A stretch of 64,000 nucleotides of DNA from Methylomagnum ishizawai (GTDB lineage Bacteria > Pseudomonadota > Gammaproteobacteria > Methylococcales > Methylococcaceae): positions 2,862,881 through 2,926,880 of the forward strand of contig NZ_FXAM01000001.1 of assembly GCF_900155475.1 (NCBI RefSeq), written 5' to 3'. Under the pieces are notes generated by a model that ran no database searches, was not told where the DNA came from, and was given only the letters and a program-made list of their open reading frames with translations. The position numbers and the translations under genes were made by a program. Positions 1-10,533 of this stretch are shown here, piece by piece; within the stretch, counting starts at the first letter, position 1; every line of letters starts with the position of its first letter.

Positions 1-3000
1 GCTTGCGGCGTGGGCTTCATCGCCCACATCAAGGGCCAGAAGAGCCACGAGATTGTTTGCAAGGGTCTGGAAATCCTCAGAAACATCACCCACCGGGGCG
101 CGGTGGGCGCGGACCCCCTGGCCGGGGACGGCGCGGGGATTTTGGTGCAGACGCCCGACGCCTTCCTGCGCGAGGAATGCGCCCGGCTCGGCATCTCCCT
201 ACCGCAAGTCGGCAGCTACGGCGTCGGCATGGTGTTCCTGCCGCGCAACCCCGAACACCGCGCCGCCTGCGAAAAAATCATCGAAGCCATCATCGCCGCC
301 GAAGGCCAAAACTTCCTGGGTTGGCGCGATGTGCCGGTCGATAACACGGGGCTGGGCGAATCGGTCAAAGCCATCGAGCCGGTCATCCGCCAAGTCTTCG
401 TCGGCTGCGCCGCCACTTGCGCCGACCAGAACACCTTCGAACGCAAGCTGTTCGTCATCCGCAAGCAAATCGACAACCAAATCCGCGACCTCAACCTGGC
501 CGAAGGCAAGATGTTCTACATCCCGTCCTTCTCCTCGCGGACGCTGGTTTACAAAGGCATGTTGCTGGCCGATCAAGTCGGCGTGTTCTACCAGGATTTG
601 CAGGACGAGCGCTTGGTATCGGCCCTGGCCCTGGTGCATCAACGTTTTTCCACCAACACCTTCCCGACCTGGGATTTGGCCCATCCCTTCCGCATGATCG
701 CCCACAACGGCGAAATCAACACCGTGCGCGGCAATATCAACTGGATGGCCGCCCGCCGCTATTCCATGGCCTCGGAACTCTTGGGCGACGACATCAACAA
801 GATTTGGCCCTTGATCGGCGGCGGCAAATCCGACTCGGCCTGCTTCGACAACGCGCTGGAACTTCTGGTCATGGGCGGCTATTCGCTGGTCCACGCCATG
901 ATGCTGCTGATCCCGGAAGCCTGGGCCGGCAATCCGCTGATGGACGAGAAGCGCCGCGCCTTCTACGAATACCACTCGGCCCTGATGGAGCCTTGGGACG
1001 GCCCCGCCGCCGTGGCCTTCACCGATGGCCGCCAAATCGGCGCGACCCTGGACCGTAACGGTCTGCGCCCCGCCCGCTACCTCATCACCGATGACGATTA
1101 CGTGGTCATGGCTTCGGAAATGGGCGTCCTCGACATCCCGGAAAGCAAGATCGTCAAGAAATGGCGCTTGCAGCCGGGCAAGATGTTCCTCATCGACACC
1201 GAGCAGGGCCGCATCATCGACGACGCCGAAATCAAGGCGGAACTGGCCGATAAAGCCCCCTACCAGCAATGGTTGAGCGAGACCCAAATCCAGTTGGAAA
1301 AGCTGCCGCCGGAAGTGGCCGCGATGCCGCCGGATTCGCAGACCCTGTTGGACCGTCAACAAGCCTTCGGCTACACCCAGGAAGACATCAAGTTCTTCCT
1401 GAAACCCATGGCCGCGAGCGGCCAAGAGCCGGTCGGTTCCATGGGCACCGACGCGGCGCTGGCCGTGCTGTCGGCCCGTCCGCGCTTGCTGTACGACTAT
1501 TTCAAGCAGGCTTTCGCCCAGGTCACCAACCCGGCCATCGACCCGATCCGCGAGGAACTGGTCATGTCCCTGGTCTCCCACATCGGGCCGCGCCCGAACC
1601 TGTTGGGTCTTAACCATGGCGGCACCCATAAGCGCCTGGAAGTGCATCAGCCCATCCTGACCAACAAGGATTTGGAGAAAATCCGCCGCATCGAGGCCCG
1701 CACCGGCGGCGCGTTCAAGACTTCCACCCTGAGCTTCTGCTATCCGGCGGACGCGGGCGCGAGCGGGATGGAACCGGCGCTGAAATCCCTATGCGCCCAG
1801 GCCGAGCAAGCCGTCCACGCGGGCGACAATATCCTGGTGCTGTCCGACCGCGACATGGATGCCGACCATATCGCCATCCCGGCATTGCTGGCCACTTCCG
1901 CCGTGCATTACCACCTGATCAACACCGGCCTCCGCACCCAGGTGGGCTTGGTAATCGAAACCGGCGAGGCCCGCGAGGTGCATCACTTCGCCCTGCTGGC
2001 GGGCTATGGCGCGGAAGCCATCAACCCCTATCTGGCCTTCGACACGCTGTCCGACCTGCGCACGACCCTGTCCGAGAAAATCTCCGAGGACGAGGTCCAC
2101 AAGCGCTATATCAAAGCCATCGGCAAGGCGCTGCTCAAGATTATGTCCAAGATGGGCATCTCGACCTACCAATCCTACTGCGGCGCCCAGGTGTTCAACG
2201 CCATCGGCCTGAGCGATGATTTCCTGAACCAGTATTTCGCGGGCACCTCCTGCACCACCGATGGCGCGGGTCTGAAAGAGATTGCCGAGGAAGCGGTGCG
2301 CCGCCATCGCACGGCCTACAGCGATGCGCCCCTCTACCGCAACGCCTTGGATGTGGGCGGCGAATACGCCTTCCGCGTGCGCGGCGAAGACCATGTCTGG
2401 ACTCCGGAAACCATTTCCAAGCTCCAGCACGCCACCCGCACCAACAACTGGGATACCTACGTCGATTACACGAAATCCATCAACGAGCAGAACGAGCGCT
2501 TGCTGACCCTGCGCGGCTTGTTGGACTTCAAGTACGACCGTGCGCCGGTGCCGCTGGAAGAAGTGGAATCCGCCAAGGACATCGTCAAGCGTTTCGCCAC
2601 CGGCGCAATGTCGTTCGGCTCGATCTCCTACGAAGCCCACACCACGCTGGCCATCGCCATGAACCGCATCGGCGGCAAATCCAACACCGGCGAAGGTGGC
2701 GAACTGCCGGAGCGCTTCACCCCGCTGGCAAACGGCGATTCCATGCGTTCCGCCATCAAGCAGGTGGCTTCCGGGCGTTTTGGCGTGACCGCCGAATATC
2801 TGGTCAACGCCGATGACATCCAGATCAAGATTTCGCAGGGCGCGAAGCCGGGTGAAGGCGGCCAGCTCCCAGGGCACAAGGTCGATGCGGTCATCGCCAA
2901 GGTGCGCCATTCGACCCCCGGTGTCGGCCTGATTTCGCCGCCGCCGCACCATGACATCTATTCCATCGAAGACTTGAAGCAGCTCATCCACGACCTCAAG

Positions 3001-4569
3001 AACGTGAACCCGGCAGCCCGCATCAGCGTCAAGCTGGTGTCGGAAGTGGGCGTCGGCACGGTCGCGGCGGGCGTCGCCAAGGCCCATGCCGACCATGTGA
3101 CCATCGCCGGTTACGACGGCGGCACCGGGGCCAGCCCGATCACCTCGATCAAGCATGCCGGTTTGCCCTGGGAAATCGGTTTGGCCGAAACCCACCAGAC
3201 CTTGGTGCTGAACAAGCTGCGGGGCCGGATTTGCGTGCAGGCCGATGGCGGCATGCGGACGGGCCGTGACGTAGTCATCGCCGCCCTGTTGGGTGCCGAC
3301 GAAATGGGCTTCGCCACCGCGCCCCTGATCGTCGAAGGCTGCATCATGATGCGCAAATGCCATCTGAACACCTGCCCCGTCGGCGTCGCCACCCAAGACC
3401 CGGAACTCCGCAAGCGCTTCACCGGCCAGCCGGAGCATGTGGTGAACTTCTTCTTCTTCATCGCCGAGGAAGTGCGCCAACTCATGGCCAAGCTGGGCTA
3501 CCGCAGCTTCGCGGAAATGATCGGCCAAGCCGACCGCCTCGACATGCGCAAAGCCGTGGCCCATTGGAAGGCGTCCAAGATCGACCTGTCGCGCTTGCTG
3601 TATAAGCCGGATGCGGGCGCGGGCGTCGCCATCGCCAACACCGAAAGCCAGGATCACGGCCTCAACCAAGCGCTGGACCGCCAGTTGATCGACATGGCGA
3701 CGCCGGCCTTGGAGACCAAGAAACCGGTCAGCATCGACATCGGCGTGCGCAACTTCAACCGCACCGTGGGCGCAATGCTCTCGGGCGAGGTGGCGAAGCG
3801 CTATGGCCATGCCGGTTTGCCGGAAGACACCATCCATGTCCGTATGCACGGCACGGCGGGCCAGAGCTTCGGCACCTTCCTGGCGGCGGGCATCAGCCTC
3901 GAACTCGTCGGCGAAGCCAACGACTATGTCGGCAAGGGCTTGTCCGGGGGCCGCATCGCCATCTACCCGCCCGCCGAATCGCCCATCGTGCCCGAGGAAA
4001 ACATCATCGTCGGCAACACCGTGTTATACGGGGCCATCCAAGGCGAGTGCTATTTCCGCGGCGTCGCGGGCGAGCGCTTCGCGGTGCGCAACTCCGGCGC
4101 GGTCGCGGTGGTGGAAGGCGTGGGCGACCATGGCTGCGAATACATGACCGGCGGCGTGGTGGTGGTGCTGGGCAGCACGGGCCGCAACTTCGCGGCGGGC
4201 ATGTCGGGCGGCGTGGCCTATGTGCTGGACGAAACCGGCGATTTCGACCGCCGCTGTAATCTGTCCATGGTGGAATTGGAGCCGATCCCGGCGGAAGACG
4301 CCGCGCTGGAAGCCCTGGACCATCAGGGCGGCGACCTCGAAACCCATGGCCTGGTCGATGTCATGCGCGACATGACCAAGCAGGATGCCCAGCGCCTACA
4401 CGCCCTGGTCGAACGCCACGCCCACTATACCGGCAGCGCCAAGGCCAAGCTGATCCTGGAGAACTGGGCGGCCTACCTGCCGAAGTTCGTCAAGGTCATG
4501 CCGGTCGATTACAAGCAGGCATTGGAAAAGATGGCGAAAGCCAAGGCGCAGGCCGAGGTCCGGCACTGA
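1..4569 (+). CDS. gltB: Glutamate synthase (NADPH) large subunit, 5'-truncated by window edge
   Basis: Alpha subunit of GOGAT: hydrolyses glutamine, channels ammonia to 2-oxoglutarate and makes glutamate in the cytoplasm, with GltD supplying electrons. The frame is open from base 1 and reads [18 protein letters not shown]. The Cys at bases 4-6 is the expected N-terminal nucleophile of the class II glutaminase domain, so only the start and a few leader codons are missing; the GTG at base 10 is not the start. The order is glutaminase domain (about residues 1-420), central domain, FMN/synthase barrel, then a Gly-rich beta-helix. Three cysteines in [15 protein letters not shown] near residue 1115 fit the [3Fe-4S] site. 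It lies about 100 bp before gltD on the same strand. Function is secure. Confidence 0.97.
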   Translation, partial: ACGVGFIAHIKGQKSHEIVCKGLEILRNITHRGAVGADPLAGDGAGILVQTPDAFLREECARLGISLPQVGSYGVGMVFLPRNPEHRAACEKIIEAIIAAEGQNFLGWRDVPVDNTGLGESVKAIEPVIRQVFVGCAATCADQNTFERKLFVIRKQIDNQIRDLNLAEGKMFYIPSFSSRTLVYKGMLLADQVGVFYQDLQDERLVSALALVHQRFSTNTFPTWDLAHPFRMIAHNGEINTVRGNINWMAARRYSMASELLGDDINKIWPLIGGGKSDSACFDNALELLVMGGYSLVHAMMLLIPEAWAGNPLMDEKRRAFYEYHSALMEPWDGPAAVAFTDGRQIGATLDRNGLRPARYLITDDDYVVMASEMGVLDIPESKIVKKWRLQPGKMFLIDTEQGRIIDDAEIKAELADKAPYQQWLSETQIQLEKLPPEVAAMPPDSQTLLDRQQAFGYTQEDIKFFLKPMAASGQEPVGSMGTDAALAVLSARPRLLYDYFKQAFAQVTNPAIDPIREELVMSLVSHIGPRPNLLGLNHGGTHKRLEVHQPILTNKDLEKIRRIEARTGGAFKTSTLSFCYPADAGASGMEPALKSLCAQAEQAVHAGDNILVLSDRDMDADHIAIPALLATSAVHYHLINTGLRTQVGLVIETGEAREVHHFALLAGYGAEAINPYLAFDTLSDLRTTLSEKISEDEVHKRYIKAIGKALLKIMSKMGISTYQSYCGAQVFNAIGLSDDFLNQYFAGTSCTTDGAGLKEIAEEAVRRHRTAYSDAPLYRNALDVGGEYAFRVRGEDHVWTPETISKLQHATRTNNWDTYVDYTKSINEQNERLLTLRGLLDFKYDRAPVPLEEVESAKDIVKRFATGAMSFGSISYEAHTTLAIAMNRIGGKSNTGEGGELPERFTPLANGDSMRSAIKQVASGRFGVTAEYLVNADDIQIKISQGAKPGEGGQLPGHKVDAVIAKVRHSTPGVGLISPPPHHDIYSIEDLKQLIHDLKNVNPAARISVKLVSEVGVGTVAAGVAKAHADHVTIAGYDGGTGASPITSIKHAGLPWEIGLAETHQTLVLNKLRGRICVQADGGMRTGRDVVIAALLGADEMGFATAPLIVEGCIMMRKCHLNTCPVGVATQDPELRKRFTGQPEHVVNFFFFIAEEVRQLMAKLGYRSFAEMIGQADRLDMRKAVAHWKASKIDLSRLLYKPDAGAGVAIANTESQDHGLNQALDRQLIDMATPALETKKPVSIDIGVRNFNRTVGAMLSGEVAKRYGHAGLPEDTIHVRMHGTAGQSFGTFLAAGISLELVGEANDYVGKGLSGGRIAIYPPAESPIVPEENIIVGNTVLYGAIQGECYFRGVAGERFAVRNSGAVAVVEGVGDHGCEYMTGGVVVVLGSTGRNFAAGMSGGVAYVLDETGDFDRRCNLSMVELEPIPAEDAALEALDHQGGDLETHGLVDVMRDMTKQDAQRLHALVERHAHYTGSAKAKLILENWAAYLPKFVKVMPVDYKQALEKMAKAKAQAEVRH

Positions 4570-4578
4570 GCGGCACGC

Positions 4579-4599
4579 GGCGGGCAGCCCCTGCCCGCC
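4579..4599 (+). other. Intercistronic hairpin between gltB and gltD
   Basis: Perfect 9-bp stem GGCGGGCAG / CTGCCCGCC with a 3-nt CCC loop just after the gltB stop. There is no T-run, so it is not a classical terminator. It may stabilise the gltB 3' end or adjust the gltB:gltD ratio. The effect is an inference; the stem is seen directly. Confidence 0.5.
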
Positions 4600-4672
4600 C
4601 ATCCCGGACTTCCGGGCCATTGGAAAATAGATTCAAGCGTGCCGGCAGGCACCATCAAGAGGTAATAGCATA

Positions 4673-6112
4673 ATGGGCAAACCCACGGGATTCATGGAAA
4701 TCTCGCGTCAGGACAGGCGCTACACGCTGGTGGCGGACCGCACCCAGCACTACCGGGAATTCGTCATTCCGTTGACCGAGGAGGAAGTCGCCAAGCAGGG
4801 CGCGCGCTGTATGGACTGCGGCATCCCCTATTGTCATCAGGGCTGCCCCATCAACAACATCATCCCGGATTGGAACGATCTGGTTTACCAGGGCAATTTC
4901 CAGGAAGCCATCGAGGTGCTGCACAGCACCAACAACTTCCCGGAATTCACGGGCCGCATCTGCCCCGCACCCTGCGAAGCCGCCTGCACCCTGAACCTCA
5001 CCGACGAACCCGTCACCATCAAGTCCATCGAATGCACCATCATCGACAAGGCTTGGGAAATGGGCTGGGTCAAGCCGCAAATCCCCGCCCGCCGCACCGG
5101 CAAGAAGGTCGCCGTCGTGGGCTCCGGCCCGGCGGGACTCGCCGCCGCCCAGCAATTGGCGCGGGCCGGGCATAGCGTCGTCGTGTTCGAGAAGAACGAC
5201 CGCATCGGCGGCCTCTTGCGCTACGGCATCCCCGATTTCAAGTTCGAGAAGCACCACATCGACCGCCGCATCGCCCAGATGCAAGCCGAAGGCGTGGTGT
5301 TCCGCCCCAATTGGCACATCGGCAAGGACATTCCCGCCAAGCAATTGGTCGATGAATTCGACGCCGTGGTCTTGGCCGGCGGCTCCGAGCATCCGCGCGA
5401 CCTCACCGTGCCGGGCCGCGAATTCAAGGGCGTGCATTTCGCCATGGAATTCCTGCCCCAGCAGAACAAGCGCAACGCGGGCGATGCGCTGCCGGAAGAC
5501 TCCAGCCTGAGCGCCAAAGGCAAGCACGTCGTGGTCATCGGCGGCGGCGACACCGGCTCCGATTGCATCGGCACCTCGATACGCCATGGCGCGGTCTCCA
5601 TCACCCAGTTGGAAATCCTGCCGAAACCGCCCGAAAAGGAAAACAAAGCCACCACCTGGCCCAACTGGCCCAACAAGCTGCGGACCTCCAGTTCCCACGA
5701 AGAAGGCTGCGAGCGCATGTGGAGCGTCGATACCGTGTCACTGGAAGGCGAAAACGGCCAGGTCACCCAGATCAACTGCGTCAAGGTGGAATGGAAGAAC
5801 GAAGGCGGGCGCTGGGTCATGAACAAGGTCGAAGGCAGCGAATTCAGCCTGAAAGCCGATATGGTGCTGCTGGCCATGGGCTTCGTGCATCCGGTCCATG
5901 GCGGCATGTTGCAGGAACTCGGGGTCGATCTCGACGAGCGCCGCAACGTCAAGGCCAACACCCTGGACTACCGCACTTCCCTCGACAAGGTCTTCACCGC
6001 CGGCGATATGCGCCGCGGCCAATCCCTGGTAGTCTGGGCCATCCGCGAAGGTCGGCAATGCGCCCGCGCCGTCGATGAATACCTGATGGGCGCTTCCGAG
6101 CTACCACGCTGA
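4673..6112 (+). CDS. gltD: Glutamate synthase (NADPH) small subunit
   Basis: Beta subunit of GOGAT (479 aa): oxidises NADPH on FAD and passes electrons through iron-sulfur clusters to GltB. The N-terminal Cys groups [14 protein letters not shown] and CPAPCEAAC are the cluster ligands. The first Rossmann motif, [21 protein letters not shown] without its last residues, lies near residue 145 and binds [16 protein letters not shown] near residue 285 belongs to the NADPH domain. The start is an ATG preceded by AAGAGG about 9 nt upstream. It follows gltB and precedes a strong terminator, so gltBD is a two-gene unit. Length is normal for the family. Confidence 0.97.
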   Translation: MGKPTGFMEISRQDRRYTLVADRTQHYREFVIPLTEEEVAKQGARCMDCGIPYCHQGCPINNIIPDWNDLVYQGNFQEAIEVLHSTNNFPEFTGRICPAPCEAACTLNLTDEPVTIKSIECTIIDKAWEMGWVKPQIPARRTGKKVAVVGSGPAGLAAAQQLARAGHSVVVFEKNDRIGGLLRYGIPDFKFEKHHIDRRIAQMQAEGVVFRPNWHIGKDIPAKQLVDEFDAVVLAGGSEHPRDLTVPGREFKGVHFAMEFLPQQNKRNAGDALPEDSSLSAKGKHVVVIGGGDTGSDCIGTSIRHGAVSITQLEILPKPPEKENKATTWPNWPNKLRTSSSHEEGCERMWSVDTVSLEGENGQVTQINCVKVEWKNEGGRWVMNKVEGSEFSLKADMVLLAMGFVHPVHGGMLQELGVDLDERRNVKANTLDYRTSLDKVFTAGDMRRGQSLVVWAIREGRQCARAVDEYLMGASELPR

Positions 6113-6140
6113 GGCTAGCCGCCGCTGCCCGTCGAGCGAA

Positions 6141-6170
6141 AGGGGGTCTTGATAGACCCCCTTTTTTTTT
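6141..6170 (+). terminator. Rho-independent terminator of gltBD
   Basis: Stem AGGGGGTCT / AGACCCCCT with a 4-nt TGAT loop, followed at once by nine T residues, 28 bp after the gltD stop. Classical intrinsic terminator on the plus strand. Confidence 0.93.
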
Positions 6171-6274
6171 GGACTATTTCCCGTCATTAACTTTTCATCT
6201 TGGGTTCACTCCGCCGTCATCCGTCCGACCTACGCTGTTAACGCATTATTCCAACAACAATAGAAGGAGCCGCT

Positions 6275-6802
6275 ATGAAGCTCTTATCCACCATCCATCA
6301 ATACGATGTATCGATGTTCTACTGGGTCATGGCCCGGAAACATCTCGCGTTCTTCACCCAAATCAGCCGCTGGGTTTCCCGCTCCGGCGATGGCGGCCTG
6401 TACGCCCTGTTCGCGGTCTATCTGTTCTACACCGGACTCCCCGCCGACCGGCTGTTCCTGACCACCGGGTTGGCCGCCTTCCTGCTCGAACGCCCGGTCT
6501 ATTTCGTCCTCAAGAATTGGTTCAAGCGCAACCGCCCGCAGGACGCCCTGTTCGATTTCCGCAGTTTCATCATCCCTTCCGACCAGTTCAGCTTCCCCTC
6601 CGGGCATACTTCCGCCGCTTTCCTCATGGCGACCCTCTTGACCTACTTCCATCCCGCGCTGGCCGTGCCCGCCTACCTCTGGGCAAGCGGCGTCGGTTTG
6701 TCTAGGATATTCCTCGGGGTGCATTTCCCCAGCGATATTTTGGTAGGCGCAACCATGGGCACCAGCATCGCCCTGTTCAGCATGAGGATTCTCGGTACGT
6801 GA
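6275..6802 (+). CDS. PAP2-family membrane phosphatase
   Basis: Membrane phosphatase of the type 2 phosphatidic acid phosphatase family, 175 aa. All three family motifs are visible: KNWFKRNRP, SFPSGHTS and SRIFLGVHFPSD, holding the catalytic His and Asp. Hydrophobic segments between them give about five membrane spans, with the active site expected on the periplasmic side. Likely substrates are lipid phosphates such as phosphatidate or undecaprenyl diphosphate; the sequence does not decide. RBS AAGGAG lies 6 nt before the ATG. The stop codon overlaps the GTG start of the following glycosyltransferase, so the two are probably translated together and may act on the same lipid. Confidence 0.9.
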   Translation: MKLLSTIHQYDVSMFYWVMARKHLAFFTQISRWVSRSGDGGLYALFAVYLFYTGLPADRLFLTTGLAAFLLERPVYFVLKNWFKRNRPQDALFDFRSFIIPSDQFSFPSGHTSAAFLMATLLTYFHPALAVPAYLWASGVGLSRIFLGVHFPSDILVGATMGTSIALFSMRILGT

Positions 6803-7860
6803 AGATATTTTATGGCGTCCAGGCCACGGGCAATGGACATATCACCCGGGCGCGGGTCATGGCACCACGCCTCCGGGCCGCTGGCATCGAGGTGACTTAC
6901 TTGTTCACGGGCCGCCCTTGGGAACAATTGTTCGAGATGGAGGTGTTCGGGGATTATCAATGGCGGCGGGGCTTGACCTTCCACACCCATGCGGGCCGGG
7001 TCAGCTATCTCAAAACCGCCGTCGAGAACAATCCCACCCATTTCTGGCGGGATATCAGATCGCTGGACCTGTCCGGCTACGATCTGGTCATCACCGACTT
7101 CGAGCCGGTGACCGCCTGGGCGGCCCGGCTACGCGGCATCAAGACCATCGGCCTCGGCCACCAATACGCCTTCCCGCAGGATATTCCCATCACCGGGGAC
7201 GATATTTTCGCCCGCAATATCATGCGGTATTTCGCGCCCGCCACCACCGGACTGGGCCTGCATTGGCACCATTTCGGCCAGCCGATCCTGCCGCCGGTGA
7301 TCGAAACCCCGGAACCCGGCCCGGTCCAGCAAAACAAGATATTGGTTTATCTGCCCTTCGAAGAAATCCACGATATCGTACACCTATTCCAGGGTTTCCG
7401 GGATTATCAATTCCATGTTTATACCCACCATTATATCGAACATAAACCCCCGCATATCCATATCAAACAACTCTCCCGCGCCGGTTTCCAGAACGATCTC
7501 AGGGATGCGGCGGGCGTGGTGTGCAACGCCGGCTTCGAGCTGGCCTGCGAAGCCCTGCAAATGGGCAAGAAGCTGTTGGTGAAACCCTTGCGGGCGCAGA
7601 TGGAACAGCTGTCCAACGCCCTGGCCCTGGAGGCAACCCAGTTGGGCGCGGTGATGCCGGAATTGGACGCGGTGGCGGTGGACTATTGGCTGAAGAATGG
7701 CCGGACCATCCAAGTGGTGTTCCCGGATGTCGGGCAGGCCATCGTGGAATGGTTGCTCAAGGGCGAGTGGCGGGTGGACCTGGATTGGGCCATGAGCATC
7801 TGGGACCGGGTGGTCTACCGCGACCCCGCCCACCACACGCCCCTGGCCGTTCCGGCGTGA
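6799..7860 (+). CDS. MJ1255/VC2487-family glycosyltransferase
   Basis: Predicted GT-B-fold glycosyltransferase, 353 aa. The N-terminus MKIFYGVQATGNGHITRA has the Gly-rich donor/acceptor loop of this family, and a second domain around residues 170-330 carries the GxxNAGFELACEALQMGK-type nucleotide-sugar region. The start is a GTG inside a GTGA overlap with the upstream PAP2 stop, implying translational coupling. Donor sugar and acceptor are unknown; pairing with a lipid phosphatase suggests a membrane lipid or lipid carrier acceptor (inference). No signal peptide; cytoplasmic or peripheral membrane protein. Confidence 0.85.
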   Translation: MKIFYGVQATGNGHITRARVMAPRLRAAGIEVTYLFTGRPWEQLFEMEVFGDYQWRRGLTFHTHAGRVSYLKTAVENNPTHFWRDIRSLDLSGYDLVITDFEPVTAWAARLRGIKTIGLGHQYAFPQDIPITGDDIFARNIMRYFAPATTGLGLHWHHFGQPILPPVIETPEPGPVQQNKILVYLPFEEIHDIVHLFQGFRDYQFHVYTHHYIEHKPPHIHIKQLSRAGFQNDLRDAAGVVCNAGFELACEALQMGKKLLVKPLRAQMEQLSNALALEATQLGAVMPELDAVAVDYWLKNGRTIQVVFPDVGQAIVEWLLKGEWRVDLDWAMSIWDRVVYRDPAHHTPLAVPA

Positions 7861-7868
7861 CCGGAGGT

Positions 7869-7909
7869 GGGCTGTAGGGGCGGACTTATCCCGCAAATCC
7901 CCACAGCCC
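7869..7909. repeat. REP-like palindrome between convergent genes
   Basis: Outer arms GGGCTGT and ACAGCCC plus GGGG/CCCC pair around GCGGACTTATCCCGC. The core GTAGGGGCGG...CCCGC resembles GTAG-headed REP elements common in gammaproteobacteria. It lies between the ends of the glycosyltransferase gene and cysQ, where it could also serve both as a weak bidirectional terminator; no T-run is present. Copy number elsewhere in the genome cannot be judged from this window. Confidence 0.5.
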
Positions 7910-7918
7910 CCCATACAC

Positions 7919-8737
7919 CTAGCCCTCGATACCCGCCGCGTAGCCGCTCCAATCCCTGGATTTATCGCCGAACACCAGGAAATACGGATTGAGGAGGGAT
8001 TCCTTGGCGTTGTACAACAAGGGACGCCCCGCCAAATCGGTCACCTGACCGCCCGCCTCGTTGACCACGCAATGCGCCGCCGCCGTATCCCATTCCGAGG
8101 TCAGGCCGATACGGGGATAAAGGTCGGCGCTGCCTTCGGCCACCCAGCACAGCTTGAGCGAGCTGCCGATGGACACCAGTTCGTGTTCGCCGACCCGGCT
8201 CAGATAAAGGTCCAAGGCTTCCCCACCATGGGAGCGGCTGCCCACCACGCGCAGCCTGTGCGGTGCCTGGGTCCAGACATGCAGGCTGCCGGGTTCGGCC
8301 CCGCCCGCTTGGCGGAACGCTCCGCAGCCTTCGGAAGCGAAATAGCACAAATCCTTGGCCGGAGCGTAGACCACGCCCAGCACCGGCAGGTGGCGGTGGA
8401 TCAAGGCGACATTGACGGTGAATTCCCCGTTGCGCTTGACGAATTCCTTGGTGCCGTCCAGGGGATCGATCAGCCAATAGGTCTCCCAAGCCGAACGGGC
8501 CGCGAAGGGCAAGGCTTTGGATTCCTCGGACAGCACCGGATAGGCCGGATGCAGGGCTTCCAAGCCCTCGACCAGGCAATGATGGGAAGCCAGGTCGGCG
8601 GCGGTCAAGGGGGAGTTGTCCTCCTTGACGCCGACCCGGAAGTCCGATTCGTAAATCTCCATGATACGGCGGCCGGCCTCCTTGGCGAGCGCGATGACGG
8701 GTTCGAGGAAATGCGAGGGTTCTTTTCTAATGGGCAT
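7919..8737 (-). CDS. cysQ: 3'(2'),5'-bisphosphate nucleotidase
   Basis: Mg2+-dependent phosphatase of the inositol monophosphatase fold that removes 3'-phosphoadenosine 5'-phosphate produced in sulfate assimilation. Diagnostic motifs are LSEES (Glu ligand), DPLDGTKEF near residue 95 (the CysQ form of the IMPase motif) and WDTAAAHCVVNEAGG near residue 215. The ATG at 8737 (MPIRKEPSHF) is preferred because it fits the family N-terminus; an in-frame GTG at 8764 would add nine residues. It is about 272 aa and monocistronic, divergent from yrfG with a 91-bp spacer. Confidence 0.92.
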   Translation of the reverse strand: MPIRKEPSHFLEPVIALAKEAGRRIMEIYESDFRVGVKEDNSPLTAADLASHHCLVEGLEALHPAYPVLSEESKALPFAARSAWETYWLIDPLDGTKEFVKRNGEFTVNVALIHRHLPVLGVVYAPAKDLCYFASEGCGAFRQAGGAEPGSLHVWTQAPHRLRVVGSRSHGGEALDLYLSRVGEHELVSIGSSLKLCWVAEGSADLYPRIGLTSEWDTAAAHCVVNEAGGQVTDLAGRPLLYNAKESLLNPYFLVFGDKSRDWSGYAAGIEG

Positions 8738-8828
8738 GGCTTGGAATCCGCGGTTGCTGCTCACTGGGTGGGGTAGGTTTGGGAGGAAGGGGCTTAGATG
8801 ATAAGACTGGCAGGGGAAATATTATCCT

Positions 8829-9494
8829 ATGATCGAATGGCAAAACATTAGCAGCGTGTTTCTCGATATGGACGGCACTTTGCTGGACCTGAATTTCGAT
8901 AACCACTTCTGGCTGGAATTCGTGCCCCGGCGCTATGCCGAACGCCATGGCCTGAGCTTGGAGGAAGCCAACGCCCGGCTGGCACCGCGTTTCAAGGCCA
9001 CCGAGGGCCGCTTGGAATGGTATTGCCTGGATTATTGGAGCGAACAATTGCAGCTCGATATCGCCGATATGAAGGCGGAAATCGCCGGACTGATCGCCGT
9101 GCTGCCGCATGTCACCGAGTTCTTGGACGGGGTCCGCGCCCTGGGCAAGCGCTTGGTATTGGTCACCAACGCCCATCCCAAGAGCCTTGGCCTCAAGATG
9201 GAGCGCACCCGGCTCCACGCCTTTTTCGACCATATCGTCAGTTCCCATAGCCTGGGCCACCCCAAGGAAGACCCGGTATTCTGGGACAAGCTGGGCGGCA
9301 TCGAGCCTTTCGACCCGGCGCGGACCCTGCTGGTGGACGATAGCCTCCCGGTATTGCGCTCGGCGCGGCGCTTCGGCATCGCCCATCTGGTCGCCATCCG
9401 CAAGAACGATTCGCGGCGTCCGCCCCGCGAGATCGACGAATTCCCCGCCATCCACGATTTCCGGGAATTGCTCGCGACCGGAACCGCTCAATAA
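8829..9494 (+). CDS. yrfG: GMP/IMP nucleotidase (HAD superfamily)
   Basis: HAD-like 5'-nucleotidase of 221 aa, matching the YrfG group that acts on purine monophosphates. Motif I is FLDMDGTLLD with Asp13 and Asp15, followed by NFDNHFWLEFVPRRYAE, typical of YrfG. VLVTNAHPKS near residue 113 is motif II, HPKEDPVFW the Lys region and LLVDDSLPVL motif IV. Cytoplasmic. It ends convergently with the marR gene, overlapping it by 7 nt. Substrate is inferred from family. Confidence 0.88.
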   Translation: MIEWQNISSVFLDMDGTLLDLNFDNHFWLEFVPRRYAERHGLSLEEANARLAPRFKATEGRLEWYCLDYWSEQLQLDIADMKAEIAGLIAVLPHVTEFLDGVRALGKRLVLVTNAHPKSLGLKMERTRLHAFFDHIVSSHSLGHPKEDPVFWDKLGGIEPFDPARTLLVDDSLPVLRSARRFGIAHLVAIRKNDSRRPPREIDEFPAIHDFRELLATGTAQ

Positions 9495-10075
9495 GCATCC
9501 TCCCGGGCCTGGGCGGGATGCCCATGCTCGCGGCAAAGCTGCTCCGCGTCCACCTCGGACAGCGCCTCGGTGGTAAGTCCGCAACGCCGCCCGCCACCGG
9601 CTTCCAATAAATGATGGCGGCAGGTCTTGCAGGCACCGAAGGTCTTGAGCCCGTTGGCCTGCTGCAAGCGCCGCAGCACCCAATCCAACACCCCCAACAC
9701 CTCGCCTGCCTCGGTTGCGCTCAGGCCGTCGAAGGCCGATTTCAGCACCTGCGGCGGGATCGATTCCGCCACCACATGCGCCCCGGCCTCGGTCAGGCGC
9801 AGATGCACCACCCGGCGGTCCTTGGCGTCGGCCTGCTTCTCGATCAAGTGGTTGGCCTCCAACACCCCCAGGGTCTGGGAGACGGTGCCCTTGGTCAACC
9901 CCAGGAATTCGGCCACGGCCACCGGGGTATTGCTGTAGCGGTTGCAACGGCCAAGGTAGTGCAAGGCTTCCAATTGCACCGGTTGCAACCCGTTGCCGAT
10001 CCCCGTCCTGCGCACATCGGTGCGGAGCAGGTTGGCGATACGTTCCAGATATTCGTAGATGGCGTCGGTGTTCAT
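9488..10075 (-). CDS. MarR-family regulator with C-terminal Cys/His cluster
   Basis: Winged helix-turn-helix regulator of about 195 aa. Residues 30-130 form the MarR domain, with recognition region FLGLTKGTVSQTLGVLE and wing KDRRVVHLRLTEAG. After residue 155 comes an extra Cys-rich tail, CKTCRHH, then RRCGL, then LCREHGH, spaced like a small zinc or redox site; this is uncommon in basic MarR proteins. The ATG at 10075 (MNTDAIYE) is chosen over the GTG two codons upstream. The gene is divergent from a DUF2024 gene whose promoter overlaps a palindrome, suggesting autoregulation and control of that neighbour. The signal sensed is unknown. Confidence 0.85.
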   Translation of the reverse strand: MNTDAIYEYLERIANLLRTDVRRTGIGNGLQPVQLEALHYLGRCNRYSNTPVAVAEFLGLTKGTVSQTLGVLEANHLIEKQADAKDRRVVHLRLTEAGAHVVAESIPPQVLKSAFDGLSATEAGEVLGVLDWVLRRLQQANGLKTFGACKTCRHHLLEAGGGRRCGLTTEALSEVDAEQLCREHGHPAQAREDAY

Positions 10076-10103
10076 AAGCACGGTGGTCGCGGATCAATCG
10101 TTA

Positions 10104-10144
10104 TTGACAAGGCTAGGCTCCGATAATAGTATCGACACAATACT
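10104..10144 (+). promoter_or_regulatory. Sigma70-like promoter overlapped by candidate MarR operator
   Basis: TTGACA at 10104-10109, a 17-nt spacer and TAGTAT at 10127-10132 form a good plus-strand promoter facing the DUF2024 gene. The inverted repeat AGTAT-N7-ATACT at 10128-10144 overlaps the -10 box and predicted start, the normal position for a repressor site. It lies about 53 bp upstream of marR on the other strand. The link to this MarR protein is an inference from position. Confidence 0.55.
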
Positions 10145-10263
10145 TTTTCAAACGGCTCCCGATTTCCTCAAGCCTGGAGCGCCGCCCAAGCCGGTTCCAA
10201 ACCCGCCCCCGGCGGCGCTACTTTTTTTTCCATCCCTACCAACCCCTGCCTGGGCGGAACACC

Positions 10264-10533
10264 ATGAACATCTTCCATGTCTTCGACACCTTCGCTACCC
10301 GCGCCACGGGCGGCATCCTGCATTTCGATGTGGTCCTACCCACGAACGACCCGGCCCTGGCCTTGCGGGCCGCCCGCGCCTGGCTGGCCGCCATCGGCGC
10401 GCCCGACGCCCAGGTCAACCCGGAAAGTTGCGCCTACTGCCATAGCACGCCGGACGCGCCGGAGGACGTGCGCGGGGAAATCGCGACGCGGGGCTATGCC
10501 ATTTACAAACTGGAGGGTTGCCCGCGGGACTGA
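10264..10533 (+). CDS. DUF2024 family protein
   Basis: Small protein of 89 aa recognised as DUF2024 from its opening FHVFDTFATRATGGILHFDV, minus the last residues, and the conserved CAYCHST segment near residue 57 followed by a GYAIYKLEGC ending. The Cys-x2-Cys-His pair could bind metal, but no function is established for the family. No signal peptide or membrane span. It is transcribed away from the marR gene, from a promoter that overlaps the candidate MarR operator, and may be a target of that regulator. Confidence 0.8.
   Translation: MNIFHVFDTFATRATGGILHFDVVLPTNDPALALRAARAWLAAIGAPDAQVNPESCAYCHSTPDAPEDVRGEIATRGYAIYKLEGCPRD

Noticed and set aside
1789-3849. Long minus-strand open frame opposite gltB
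   Set aside because: No protein-family resemblance, antisense to a clear gltB; typical GC-driven shadow.
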